Below are positions 44,340 through 51,941 of a stretch of DNA of 64,000 nt, piece after piece. Where the stretch lies: NCBI GenBank assembly GCA_963780825.1, contig CAWADL010000005.1, positions 1-64,000 on the forward strand, in the 5' to 3' direction. The notes beneath the pieces were generated by a model. The model was given only the letters and a program-made list of their open reading frames with translations. It was not told where the DNA came from and did no database searches. This DNA is from Roseiarcus sp963780825. GTDB lineage: Bacteria > Pseudomonadota > Alphaproteobacteria > Rhizobiales > Beijerinckiaceae. Made by a program: the position numbers and the translations under genes. Within the stretch, counting starts at the first letter, position 1, and the number at the start of each line of letters is the position of its first letter.

Positions 44340-44497
44340 TTCGCGGCTATGGCGCTGTTAAAGACCAGCGCGATGAGCAGCAGCGCAAGAGAGAGCCCGA
44401 CGGCGAAAAGGGGGAAGTGGTCTTTCGGAGCGCGGCGCCTCGTCGTTGGGATCAATCCAGCCCGGGACGAGCCGATGGTTGTAGTCAAATAAGACAT
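44327..44497 (-). CDS. Small membrane protein, 56 residues
   Basis: Read directly from the sequence: ATG at 44497 with GGAG six bases upstream, stop at 44327-44329. A polar N-terminus (MSYLTTTIGSSRAGL, then TTRRRAPKDHF) precedes one hydrophobic helix, LFAVGLSLALLLIALVF, and ends NSAIAANYGL. The ribosome site and the clean basic-inside membrane helix support translation. It lies tail-to-tail with the SemiSWEET gene. Function unknown. Confidence 0.6.
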   Translation of the reverse strand: MSYLTTTIGSSRAGLIPTTRRRAPKDHFPLFAVGLSLALLLIALVFNSAIAANYGL

Positions 44498-44816
44498 AGC
44501 AAGCTCCTCGGATCGATATCGACGACCGTAGGTTTGCTCCCACGCGCGGCTGTGAGTTTTCTCACAAGCCGAGAAGAACGGCGCGATTAAGCGCGGTTGC
44601 CGACGCCGATGGTCTTTTACGGGACGCCCCCTGGGACCGCGGACGTCCCGTCCGCATCGTCTCGGCGATGCGGGGGGTTGGCGTTGAAAACCTTGGGTTC
44701 GGTCATAGCGCCCGAACGGGAAGCCCGGTCGTAGGTTGATCAGAGGATGTGATCTGAGCTCCCAAGACGTCTCGCGGCCAAGAGCGCGCGGGACGCGCGC
44801 TGTCCCAGGGCGCTGC
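44498..44816. other. Intergenic region with GGGACC-type palindromes
   Basis: About 320 bases before the cytochrome c gene. It contains CTGGGACCGCGGACGTCCCG at 44631-44655 and a perfect palindrome AGCGCGCGGGACGCGCGCT near 44783-44801 with a 'CCCAGGG' tail. The same family recurs at 50991-51036. No gene seen. Confidence 0.55.
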
Positions 44817-45329
44817 TTATTTCGGCTTCGGCAGCGCGGTATATTGTGCGGTGGGGATCACGACCGACACATAGGGCACGCTCGGCGTCTCGCCGGCCTT
44901 GAACGGCCCCGGCACGGCGTTCTTCACTGGCGGCAGGCTTTGCAGATAGGCGGCGATGGCGTGCGCGTCTTCAGATGTCAGGTGCGAAAGCGCCGGCCAC
45001 GGCATGATTTCCGTCAACTTGCGGCCGTCGGGCATCAGCCCTTGCGAGAACGCCGCGATGATCTGGTCCGTCGACCAGGCGCCTAGGCCGGTTTCCTTGT
45101 CTGGAGTCAGATTGCCGCCGATCCACACACCCGACGCAGGGTCGCCGAAGCCGACGTCGGAGCCGCCGAGACGACGCTTCTCGTCGGGCTGACCGAGCAT
45201 GCCGCCCGGCGTGTGGCAATCGTTGCAGCCGGTCAGCGTGACCAGATAAGCGCCTCGCTCGACCGGCGTTTCCGCGTGCGCAGCGCCAACCAAGGCGAAT
45301 GTAAGAAAAATTACGGGAATAAAACGCAT
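44817..45329 (-). CDS. Exported class I cytochrome c
   Basis: 170 residues. The ATG at 45329 is set by GGAGG five bases upstream. A signal peptide (FIPVIFLTFALVGAAHAE) leads to the haem site LTGCNDCHTPGG (CxxCH), and the sixth ligand is the Met of a C-terminal block such as LTEIMPWPALSHLTSEDAHA. It is a periplasmic mono-haem electron carrier similar to the small cytochromes that serve dehydrogenases. No dehydrogenase gene adjoins, so the partner is unknown. Complete and of usual length. Confidence 0.92.
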   Translation of the reverse strand: MRFIPVIFLTFALVGAAHAETPVERGAYLVTLTGCNDCHTPGGMLGQPDEKRRLGGSDVGFGDPASGVWIGGNLTPDKETGLGAWSTDQIIAAFSQGLMPDGRKLTEIMPWPALSHLTSEDAHAIAAYLQSLPPVKNAVPGPFKAGETPSVPYVSVVIPTAQYTALPKPK

Positions 45330-45396
45330 GAAGACCTCCGGGGTCACCCCCGGAAGTCTTTCACGAAGCCGACTTGGTCCGCAAGTCGCAGCCGAG

Positions 45397-45423
45397 GTCG
45401 TCGGCCTGGAGGCCGACGCTCCG
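45397..45423. repeat. Palindromic repeat GTCGGCCTGGAGGCCGAC
   Basis: One copy of the GTCGGC...GCCGAC family ending GCTCC, directly before the stop codon side of the ParA gene, between parA and the cytochrome c gene. Confidence 0.75.
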
Positions 45424-46089
45424 TTACGCCGCTTTGCTGGCGGCGGCCGGCTTCACGGTGGCCTTCGCCTTGGCGAGGCGGCGCTTCAGCGACGCCCACA
45501 GCGCGCGCATTTCGCCCGCCGCCGCGCCGCTTGCATTCAATTCGGTGACGCCCCAGCCGAGCCGCGCGGCTTCCTGATAGTCGACGCGCGCCAACACCAT
45601 CGGCGAGAGCAGGCCGCCCATCGCCTCCAACGCCGCCACGCCGTCGGCGACGCGCGCATTCTGCTGCGCCGGCGGGCATTGGTTGAGCAGGAACACGTAC
45701 TCGGCCCGCATTTCCTTCAGGGCCTTGCGCGTATTGGCGCTGGCCCACAAGTCAAACGCGGTCGGGCGCGAGGGGATGACGCTGAGTTGCGCCGCGCTCA
45801 TCGCCGCCGAGGAGGCCGCGCCTTCGGCGCCAGGCGTGTCGATGATGACCAGCGTCCAGCCTTTGGCTTCGAGCGCATTCAGGGTCGAGGGCAGTTTGCC
45901 GGGAGTCACGGCGACGACGGGGATGTCGCTCCCGCCACGTGTCTTGCTCCAGTTCGTCAACGACGCCTGCGGGTCCATGTCAATCAGACAGACCTTTTCG
46001 CCGCTTTCATGCGCGGCCACCGCCAGCGAGGAAGCCAACGTGCTTTTCCCCGCGCCGCCTTTCTGTGTCACCAATGCAATCGTTCGCAT
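45424..46089 (-). CDS. ParA/MinD-like P-loop ATPase, orphan
   Basis: 221 residues. The deviant Walker A motif is TIALVTQKGGAGKSTLASSL (KGGxGKST), Walker A' is VCLIDMDPQASLTNW, and Walker B is LVIIDTPGAEG. Such ATPases segregate plasmids or position protein complexes. No ParB gene or parS-like site lies beside it, so it may act in chemoreceptor or enzyme positioning rather than chromosome partition. The C-terminal tail is Lys/Ala-rich. It stands between zwf (160 bases away) and the cytochrome gene, on the same strand. Confidence 0.9.
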   Translation of the reverse strand: MRTIALVTQKGGAGKSTLASSLAVAAHESGEKVCLIDMDPQASLTNWSKTRGGSDIPVVAVTPGKLPSTLNALEAKGWTLVIIDTPGAEGAASSAAMSAAQLSVIPSRPTAFDLWASANTRKALKEMRAEYVFLLNQCPPAQQNARVADGVAALEAMGGLLSPMVLARVDYQEAARLGWGVTELNASGAAAGEMRALWASLKRRLAKAKATVKPAAASKAA

Positions 46090-46250
46090 GCAATTCGCCC
46101 CTTTTCCCCAGCGCGCGCGCCCGAATCGCCGATCCGCCGAAGATTGAAGTTGTTAGAATTACAAATTTGACGCTTTGATGATTAACAATCGGTATCTTCC
46201 GCTGGGGAAAAGCGAGATTTCGTAACAGGTCTTACTGTTGCGCCTCTACG

Positions 46251-47723
46251 TCAGGATCCTGTCGGATTCGGGTCGCGCCAGGCGCGCTCGAACGGCAGGC
46301 GCCAGGCGTTGGGCGCGATCAGTTGGTGGATCGATTTCGGACCCCAGGATTCCTGCCCATAAAGCCGGACAGGCGGCGGATTTTCAATCAGCGGCTCGGA
46401 GACTTCCCACAACCGCTCGATGCCGTCGGCGGTGGTGAACAGCGTACGGTCGCCGCGCATCGCGTCGAGAATCAGGCGCTCGTAAGCCTCCAGCACATCC
46501 CCAACCAGCCCGGTGTCGTTCATCGAGAATTGCAGGCTTTGTTTGTCAAGCCGCATGCCGGGGCCGGGACGCTTGCCGTAGAAGGACAGCGACACTTTGG
46601 ACGCGTCCGCGAGGTCGAAGGTCAGATGATCGGGCCCTTGCGCGCCGACGCCGGAATTGGTGGGAAACATGCTCTTCGGCGGTTCGCGGAAGGCGATCGA
46701 GATGATGCGCTGACCTTCGGCCAGCCGCTTGCCGGTGCGCAGGAAGAACGGCACGCCCGCCCAGCGCCAATTGTCGATCTCGCACTTCAGCGCGATGAAG
46801 GTCTCCGCATCCGATTCCGGATCGATGCCCTCCTCCTGGCGATAGCCGATATACTGCCCGCGCACGACGTCGCGCGGATCGATCGGCTTCATCGAGCGAA
46901 AAACCTTGTTCTTCTCTTCGCTGATCGGCCCTGGCTCGAGCGAGGTCGGCGGCTCCATCGCCATGAAGCCGAGGATCTGGAACAGGTGGGTCACCACCAT
47001 GTCGCGATAGGCGCCGGTCTGCTCATAGAACGCCGCGCGTTTGCCGAGGCCGAGCGTCTCCGGCACGTCGATCTGCACGTGGTGGATGAAATTGCGATTC
47101 CAGATCGGCTCGAACAGCCCGTTGGCGAAGCGGAAGGCGAGAATGTTCTGCGCCGGCTCCTTGCCGAGGAAATGGTCGATGCGGAAGATCTGGTTCTCGT
47201 TGAACACCTCATGCAGGCGGGCGTTGAGATCGCGGGCGCTGGCGAGATTGGTGCCGAATGGTTTTTCCATGATGACGCGGGAATGGGCGGCAAGGCCTGC
47301 GTCGGAGAGCATGCGCACCGCGGCCAGCGCCGCGCTCGGAGGCACGCTGAGATAGTGCAGGCGGCGGGTTTCGGGGCCGAGCGCCGCCTCCGCCGCTGAC
47401 ACCGCCTCATGCAGGGCGCCCGCGCCCGCGGCGATCGGGACATAGTCGATCATCGGCGCGAAGGCGCGCCACGTGTCTTCGGTCGCTTTGCGCGGCGAGA
47501 ATTTATCGAGTGCGCCGCGCACCAAAGTGCGCAATCCGTCCGCGTCGATTTGATCCAGCGAGACGGCGACGATGCGGCACGACGGCAAGAAACCGGAGGT
47601 GATCAGATGAAACAGCCCCGGCCATAGCTTGCGCTGCGCCAGATCGCCGGTGCCGCCGAACAAGGTCAGCACCTGCGGATATCTTGGTCCTACCCCTGGA
47701 GGAATTTTTGGCAATTTGCTCAT
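46251..47723 (-). CDS. zwf: Glucose-6-phosphate 1-dehydrogenase
   Basis: 490 residues. Oxidises glucose-6-phosphate with NADP in the pentose-phosphate and Entner-Doudoroff routes. LTLFGGTGDLAQRKLWPGL carries the nucleotide-binding motif, VIMEKPFGTNLASARDLN the conserved Lys/Pro, and IFRIDHFLGKEPAQN the substrate-binding and catalytic site (RIDHYLGKE type). pgl and edd, its frequent neighbours, are absent. Full length and intact. A palindromic repeat lies just upstream of the gene on its 5' side. Confidence 0.97.
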   Translation of the reverse strand: MSKLPKIPPGVGPRYPQVLTLFGGTGDLAQRKLWPGLFHLITSGFLPSCRIVAVSLDQIDADGLRTLVRGALDKFSPRKATEDTWRAFAPMIDYVPIAAGAGALHEAVSAAEAALGPETRRLHYLSVPPSAALAAVRMLSDAGLAAHSRVIMEKPFGTNLASARDLNARLHEVFNENQIFRIDHFLGKEPAQNILAFRFANGLFEPIWNRNFIHHVQIDVPETLGLGKRAAFYEQTGAYRDMVVTHLFQILGFMAMEPPTSLEPGPISEEKNKVFRSMKPIDPRDVVRGQYIGYRQEEGIDPESDAETFIALKCEIDNWRWAGVPFFLRTGKRLAEGQRIISIAFREPPKSMFPTNSGVGAQGPDHLTFDLADASKVSLSFYGKRPGPGMRLDKQSLQFSMNDTGLVGDVLEAYERLILDAMRGDRTLFTTADGIERLWEVSEPLIENPPPVRLYGQESWGPKSIHQLIAPNAWRLPFERAWRDPNPTGS

Positions 47724-47854
47724 CCCGCGTCATTAGGGCCGCGCTGCGCCCCTTGTCGAGGGCTCGCAAGCAAGTGGCGGACCTCAGCGTGCAGGGCGGA
47801 TGTAATCCCTTCATGACAAAGCTTGCGCGGAGGCCAGGCGCCGCGCGCGCCTAG

Positions 47855-47918
47855 CGGAGTGTCGGCGTCCACGCCGACATGTATCACGCCAGACGTCGGC
47901 CTGGAGGCCGACCCTCCG
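47855..47918. repeat. Two palindromic repeats of the GTCGGC...GCCGAC family
   Basis: GGAGTGTCGGCGTCCACGCC at 47855 onward and ACGTCGGCCTGGAGGCCGAC at 47892 onward, in the gap between zwf and the META-domain gene. The same two variants, in the same order, occur at 36988-37067. Confidence 0.75.
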
Positions 47919-47922
47919 GTGG

Positions 47923-48375
47923 CTACAGGGAGCGCACCAGGCGCATGGCGCCGCCGGGGCCCTTGAAGACGAGATCGCCGTTGACGAGATCCCAGGTCGG
48001 GCTACCGGCCAACGCGTGCAGGAAGGCGCGCTCGATGTCCGCGTTGACCTTGTCGCAAGTCTTCTTGGTTAGGGCCAGGCCGCCCATGAGCAGGTGCTGG
48101 TTGGTTTGCGGATAGGCGGTCGCCGACCAGGAATTGCAGCCGGTGTAGCCCGAGGCGTGGAAGGCGCCGTCGAGCTTGAAGCTTACGTCGAGCTCGGCCG
48201 GTACCGACTTGCCGTTGAGATCGCGCAGCGAGAAGGTCGCATCGAGCGGGAAGTTCTTCTGCAGCGGCGGCAGCGGTTTTGGCGCCTCCTCGTCTGAATT
48301 GGGCAGGGGCTTGGCGAGCGCCGCGGCGGATAGGGCGGCGAGCGTGAGGGCCAACGGCCAGAACGCCTTCTTCAT
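47923..48375 (-). CDS. Exported META domain (HslJ-like) protein
   Basis: 150 residues from the ATG at 48375, which follows a GGAG site; the reading frame open to 48525 runs into the hsp20 promoter and is rejected. A signal peptide (MKKAFWPLALTLAALSAAAL) precedes a META/HslJ fold: TFSLRDLNGKSVPAELDVSF, ASGYTGCNSWSATAYPQ (the diagnostic GxxGCNxxxx) and LTKKTCDKVNADIERAFLHA. HslJ-type proteins are stress-related envelope proteins of unclear function. It is divergent from hsp20. Confidence 0.87.
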   Translation of the reverse strand: MKKAFWPLALTLAALSAAALAKPLPNSDEEAPKPLPPLQKNFPLDATFSLRDLNGKSVPAELDVSFKLDGAFHASGYTGCNSWSATAYPQTNQHLLMGGLALTKKTCDKVNADIERAFLHALAGSPTWDLVNGDLVFKGPGGAMRLVRSL

Positions 48376-48475
48376 TCCGGTCTCCTCCATATCCGCTGAT
48401 CGGCCGGCTATTACGCCGGGTTGCGCCATGATGCAACGGAGCGCGGCGACGGCGTAGTTTTCCTTCGCCGCGCCT

Positions 48476-48504
48476 CTTGAAAAGACCAACCAGCGCCCAA
48501 AAAT
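48476..48504 (+). promoter_or_regulatory. Sigma-32 (RpoH) type heat-shock promoter of hsp20
   Basis: CTTGAAA at 48476-48482 and CCCAAAAAT at 48496-48504 are 13 bases apart, close to the CTTGAAA-N(11-16)-CCCATnT pattern. It faces hsp20, whose leader starts about 85 bases before the start codon. Confidence 0.65.
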
Positions 48505-48592
48505 AATGAAACGCGCCGGCCACACGGCGGCGCATTCGGCGGGCGGCGCCAGCAGGGCCGTCCGACGTCATGTCGCTTCTTAGGAGGATATG
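48505..48592 (+). promoter_or_regulatory. ROSE-type RNA thermometer in the hsp20 leader
   Basis: The last hairpin of the leader (48569-48592) can pair CATGTC and CTTC on its left with GAGG and GATATG on its right, closing a 3-base loop (TTA). One G (48575) bulges out of TCGCT, exactly the UYGCU motif with bulged G that defines ROSE elements of Bradyrhizobium and related rhizobia. The right strand includes the Shine-Dalgarno AGGAGG, so the site is hidden at low temperature and opens on heating. The hairpins upstream (48505-48568, GC-rich) would complete the element. Confidence 0.78.
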
Positions 48593-48594
48593 CT

Positions 48595-49068
48595 GTGCTT
48601 AACTATGACTTCTCGCCGTTCTACCGCTCGACCATCGGCTTCGACCGTCTCTTGACCTTGCTGGACAAAGCGTCCGGGTCGGACAACGGTCAGACCTACC
48701 CGCCCTATAACATCGAGCGCACCGGCGAAAACAACTACCGCATCACTTTGGCCGTCGCCGGTTTCGCCGAAAGTGAACTTACCGTCGAGACCAAGGAAGG
48801 CGTGCTGACCGTCCGCGGCGCCAAAGAGAACCAGAAGGGCGAGGCCGACAAGCGCGAGATGCTTTATCAGGGCATTGCCGCGCGCGCTTTTGAGCGCCGG
48901 TTCCATCTCGCCGACCACGTGAGCGCGGTGAAGGCGACGGTCGAGAACGGCCTCTTGCACGTCGACCTCGTACGCGAGGTTCCCGAGGCGCAGAAGCCGA
49001 GGACCATTTCGATCCAGACCGGCTCGCCGAGGACGATCGATGTCGCCGCGACCAAGCAGGCTGCGTAA
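48595..49068 (+). CDS. Small heat shock protein Hsp20 (IbpA/HspH type)
   Basis: 157 residues starting with GTG at 48595, six bases after AGGAGG; an out-of-frame ATG lies at 48590. The alpha-crystallin domain covers residues about 35-135: YPPYNIERTGENNYRITLAV, GFAESELTVETKEGVLTVRG, ARAFERRFHLADHVSAVKAT and the strand GLLHVDLVREVPEAQKPR. The I-x-I-like C-terminal anchor is RTISIQ. It is an ATP-independent chaperone of aggregated proteins. Its expression should be doubly heat-controlled by the sigma-32 promoter and the ROSE thermometer. A strong terminator follows at 49096. Confidence 0.95.
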   Translation: MLNYDFSPFYRSTIGFDRLLTLLDKASGSDNGQTYPPYNIERTGENNYRITLAVAGFAESELTVETKEGVLTVRGAKENQKGEADKREMLYQGIAARAFERRFHLADHVSAVKATVENGLLHVDLVREVPEAQKPRTISIQTGSPRTIDVAATKQAA

Positions 49069-49095
49069 TCGCTAGCTGAAGTTGCGGAACAGGAA

Positions 49096-49120
49096 GGCGC
49101 CCGAAAGGGCGCCTTTTTTT
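49096..49120 (+). terminator. Rho-independent terminator of hsp20
   Basis: Perfect 7-base stem GGCGCCC/GGGCGCC with a GAAA loop, followed by seven T's, 28 bases after the hsp20 stop. Confidence 0.93.
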
Positions 49121-49324
49121 ATGCCGCGCTGAGCCCTCCGTCGCCATGTCCCCAACAATGGAAGCCGCTCTTTTGGCCCGGGCACATTCGCGTGACGCAA
49201 GGATAGCGCGCCTGAAAACAATTTGCTTTTTTAGAAAATTATGGTAAACGTCATTCTGTTTTAAAGAATACGCGCTCGCTGGCCTGCGTCGGCGAAGAAG
49301 CGGCAAGCAGATGCGAGGCGCTCC

Positions 49325-49492
49325 ATGTTCGAGATCAGCGATTCGCTTACCGTCCAACTTGGACCGATTGCTGGCCACGCCGAAGGCCCGCTCGCTATCG
49401 TGACTCTACTGGCGATGGTCGCGCTCTACGTCTTCGGCACAGCGGTAGCCGGCGAACTTGTTCGACGCCTATCCAAACGAAAGCCAGAGTAA
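49325..49492 (+). CDS. Small membrane protein, 55 residues
   Basis: Read directly from the sequence: ATG at 49325 after a GAGG site, stop at 49490-49492. Product MFEISDSLTVQLGPIAGHAE, then the hydrophobic helix LAIVTLLAMVALYVFGTAVA and the basic tail ELVRRLSKRKPE. One membrane helix with positive-inside C-terminus. Between hsp20 and the HpcH aldolase gene, tail-to-tail with the latter. Function unknown; good translation signals. Confidence 0.6.
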   Translation: MFEISDSLTVQLGPIAGHAEGPLAIVTLLAMVALYVFGTAVAGELVRRLSKRKPE

Positions 49493-49507
49493 CGGAAGAG
49501 CGGCGGT

Positions 49508-50281
49508 TCACGCCCGCGCCTTCTCCAGCTCCGCGCGGGCGGCCGCGCGCATCAGCAACGCGTCGGTGGCGATCGATGTGAACGCGATGCCTCGCGCTCG
49601 GGCGGCCTTGGCCTGCGGGCCGTCGAAACAGAACAGGCCCATGAATTTGCCGTGCCGGCGCGTGGCCCCAACGATCTGGGTCAACGCCGCCTCGACCGCC
49701 GCGCCTCTCGGCTCGACCACACCGCCGGTGGACAGCGCGATCGAGAGGTCCGAAGGGCCGACGAATACGCCGTCGATCCCGGGCGTCGCGAGAATGCCGT
49801 CGAGCGCATCGAGCGCCTCGCGGGTCTCGATCATGGCGATCGCCAGCGTGATCGCGTTGGCCTCGTGCAGATAGGACGGACCCGCGAAACCGCTCAGCGG
49901 ACCGCAGGCGCGCGGCCCCCAGGAGCGGCGCCCGAGCGGCGGGAATTTCATGTAGTCGGCGAAGCTGCGGGCATCCTCGACGCTGTTGATCATCGGCGCG
50001 ATGACGCCGGCCGCGCCGGCGTCGGCGACGCGGCTGGCGGCGGCGAAATCGCCGACGCCGATCCGCACCACCGTCGGCTTGCCGGCGAGCGCGACCGAGA
50101 GGATCGCACGTCCCGCGCCAACCAGGTCGACCGAGCCGTGCTGCATATCGAGCGTGATCGCGTCGAAATCCTCGCGCGCGAGATTCTCGGCGATCTGGGC
50201 GTCGTTGATGCCGACCCAGGCGCTATAGACGCCGCCAGAGCGCAAAGATTGCGCCAGTTTGCCGATCACCGGTTCAGTCAT
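49508..50281 (-). CDS. HpcH/HpaI family aldolase
   Basis: 257 residues from ATG 50281 (ATG at 50293 is an alternative). A class II pyruvate aldolase barrel: VYSAWVGINDAQIAENLARE, AITLDMQHGSVDLVGAGRAI, then IAMIETREALDALDGILATP with the metal-binding Glu, and GVFVGPSDLSIALSTGG with the second metal ligand Asp. It cleaves 2-keto-3-deoxy acids or 4-hydroxy-2-oxo acids to pyruvate plus an aldehyde. The specific substrate (2-keto-3-deoxy-L-rhamnonate, 4-hydroxy-2-oxoheptanedioate and others) cannot be told. No pathway partners adjoin. Confidence 0.9.
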   Translation of the reverse strand: MTEPVIGKLAQSLRSGGVYSAWVGINDAQIAENLAREDFDAITLDMQHGSVDLVGAGRAILSVALAGKPTVVRIGVGDFAAASRVADAGAAGVIAPMINSVEDARSFADYMKFPPLGRRSWGPRACGPLSGFAGPSYLHEANAITLAIAMIETREALDALDGILATPGIDGVFVGPSDLSIALSTGGVVEPRGAAVEAALTQIVGATRRHGKFMGLFCFDGPQAKAARARGIAFTSIATDALLMRAAARAELEKARA

Positions 50282-50504
50282 GGAAGCCACCATCGCGGCT
50301 CGGCCGCCCGTCGTCAATATCCGGCTCGGGATCCTCCTGGGACCGCGCGCTCTTTGCTCGCCCCACCCGAAGAGCGGACGGGACGTCGGCGGTTCAGGCG
50401 GCGCGCCTTCGGTTACATTATGTGGATGACGCGCTTGTAACTTGATGTTCATGATCCGCCCCAGCACGCTGCCTCGGCGTTATTCGTCCAGGAGGCGCTT
50501 TCCC

Positions 50505-50984
50505 ATGAAGAAAATCGTGCTTTCCCTCATCGCTGCGGCGGCGATCGCCGGCTCAGCCTTCACGCTCACCGCCATCGCCGCTCAAGATGGCTCCGACGGC
50601 CCGGCGAGTGTCCACGCCGCCGGCGTCATCTTCGACGCGAAGATTGCCGGAATGAAAGCCGAGCTGAAGCTGACGCCCGACCAGGAGAAGCTGTGGCCCG
50701 CCTTCGAGCTCGCCGTCCGCGATGCGCACAAGATGCGCATGGAGATGATGCGCGAACGTCGCAACGAGATGGATAAGGAGGAGCGGCCGTCGCCGATCCA
50801 GGTCATGACGGAGATGTCCGACCACCTCGCCAAGGCCTCCGACGAGCTGAAGAAGGTGACCGAGGCGGCCAAGCCGCTCTACGACAGCTTCGACGATACG
50901 CAGAAGCGCCAGTTTGGCCCGCTGCTGATGATGCTGCGCCAGGGCGGCGGCGAACACGGACATCGCGGACCGGAACGGCTCTGA
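50505..50984 (+). CDS. Spy/CpxP-like LTXXQ motif periplasmic protein
   Basis: 159 residues. The ATG at 50505 follows AGGAGG at 50490. A signal peptide (KIVLSLIAAAAIAGSAFTLT) precedes a helical domain with the LTxxQ motif in KAELKLTPDQEKLWPAFELA and a second, partial repeat AKPLYDSFDDTQKRQFGPLL. Met/His-rich segments (KMRMEMMRERRNEMD, GGGEHGHRG) suggest metal contact. Such cradle-shaped proteins are periplasmic chaperones or metal-stress sensors of the Spy, CpxP and CnrX type. No sensor kinase gene is nearby. Confidence 0.85.
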   Translation: MKKIVLSLIAAAAIAGSAFTLTAIAAQDGSDGPASVHAAGVIFDAKIAGMKAELKLTPDQEKLWPAFELAVRDAHKMRMEMMRERRNEMDKEERPSPIQVMTEMSDHLAKASDELKKVTEAAKPLYDSFDDTQKRQFGPLLMMLRQGGGEHGHRGPERL

Positions 50985-51127
50985 GCTAGCGCCCCGTGGG
51001 ACCGCGGGCGTCCCGCGGGCGGTCCCAGGGGCGCCGCTATGCCGCAAAGTCGGCATGTTTCCGACCGTAAAGCCGTGTTGGCGTAGGGGATGCAAAAAGC
51101 CGACGCTGCCTCACCCCACCGCTTGCC
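50985..51127. repeat. GGGACC-type palindromic repeat after the Spy-like gene
   Basis: At 50991-51036: CGTGGGACCGCGGGCGTCCC followed by GCGGGCGGTCCCAGGGGCG, a nested GC palindrome of the family at 44631 and, in truncated form, near 50340. Confidence 0.65.
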
Positions 51128-51539
51128 CAACGCCCCGAGCTCTGCGAGATCGCGCCGCCTCCCCCGTTCGGTTCGCTGCTTGCGGGCGCTCGGGCGCGGG
51201 GTGTCGCTGACGGCTTCGCCTGGCTCGGACTTGCCGCCATCCTGATCGACGATCGCGGCGAGGCGCTGCACGTCAACCCCGCCGCGGCCGAGTTGATGGG
51301 CGAAAGCGCTGTATCTCGAAGGCGGCCGCCTCCGCGCCCGCGACGCCCGCGCGGACTACACGCTCACTGCCGCTGTTCGCGCGGCGCTTGACGAAGGTCC
51401 GCCGAGCCGCGTCGAAATAGGCCCGGCCAGCGACCTGATCGCGCATATCGCCGCGATGCCAGCCGATCCCGACGATCCCTACCAGCTATTGCGCGCTGTC
51501 GTGCTGCTGCGCCGCGGTGAGCGAAGCGCGCGGCACTAG
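51128..51539 (+). pseudogene. PAS/LuxR-type regulator remnant
   Basis: Two pieces of a regulatory sensing domain in two frames: GFAWLGLAAILIDDRGEALH and VNPAAAELMG up to about 51306, then, one frame over, LYLEGGRLRARDARADYTLT and AAVRAALDEGPPSRVE, to a stop at 51537-51539. This resembles the 'GRVLxANxAAExLL...xGRLxARDxxxxxxLxxAL' sensor segment that precedes the LuxR helix-turn-helix in many Rhizobiales regulators. The DNA-binding end is missing and a frameshift divides the rest, so it is a remnant. Family assignment is from pattern memory only. Confidence 0.45.
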
Positions 51540-51544
51540 CTCAT

Positions 51545-51595
51545 GGAGCGTCGGCGTCTACGCCGACGAAGGTGGGCGTGGACGCCCACCCTCCG
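51545..51595. repeat. Two adjacent palindromic repeats of the GTCGGC...GCCGAC family
   Basis: GGAGCGTCGGCGTCTACGCC at 51545 onward and GGTGGGCGTGGACGCCCACC at 51571 onward, a third sequence variant in which compensating changes keep the palindrome. Confidence 0.75.
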
Positions 51596-51631
51596 ACGTG
51601 TAGATTTTCGCCTCGCGCGGTCAAAAAGGGG

Positions 51632-51660
51632 TTGACGCCCCATCCCCTCCTGAATATGGT
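51632..51660 (+). promoter_or_regulatory. Sigma-70 promoter of the str operon
   Basis: TTGACG at 51632-51637 and TATGGT at 51655-51660 with exactly 17 bases between. It is the best -35/-10 pair in the gap and points at rpsL, 282 bases downstream. Confidence 0.65.
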
Positions 51661-51941
51661 CCGCGCGCTTTCGACAGGCTGTAGAGCTTTGTTGTTCGTC
51701 GCGCCACGCGAAGAACCTATCGGCTCTAAACGCTGACGATCTCATCGACGAGAGCTATACGGGCCGGCTAGCCGACCCGTTCGAGTGCACGAACGTAGCG
51801 TAGTGCTGCGGTCCTCTGCGTTTTGAGCGCCGGAGCCCTGGGACCCAGGGTTTTGCGGCGTTTTTGGTTTCGCTCGGCCGTCAGGCCGGGACAACGTGAA
51901 CAGCGGGTCGAAAGACTCGAGGACGGGACGAAGGGCTCTTA

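Larger units (their letters stand above)
51540..51941. other. Leader region of the str-S10-spc operon
   Basis: About 400 bases with two palindromic repeats (51545-51595), then the operon promoter at 51632 and an untranslated leader of about 270 bases. Inside it lies GGAGCCCTGGGACCCAGGGT (51832-51851), an inverted repeat that might form an attenuator hairpin. No gene seen; the rpoBC genes that often precede rpsL are not here. Confidence 0.5.
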
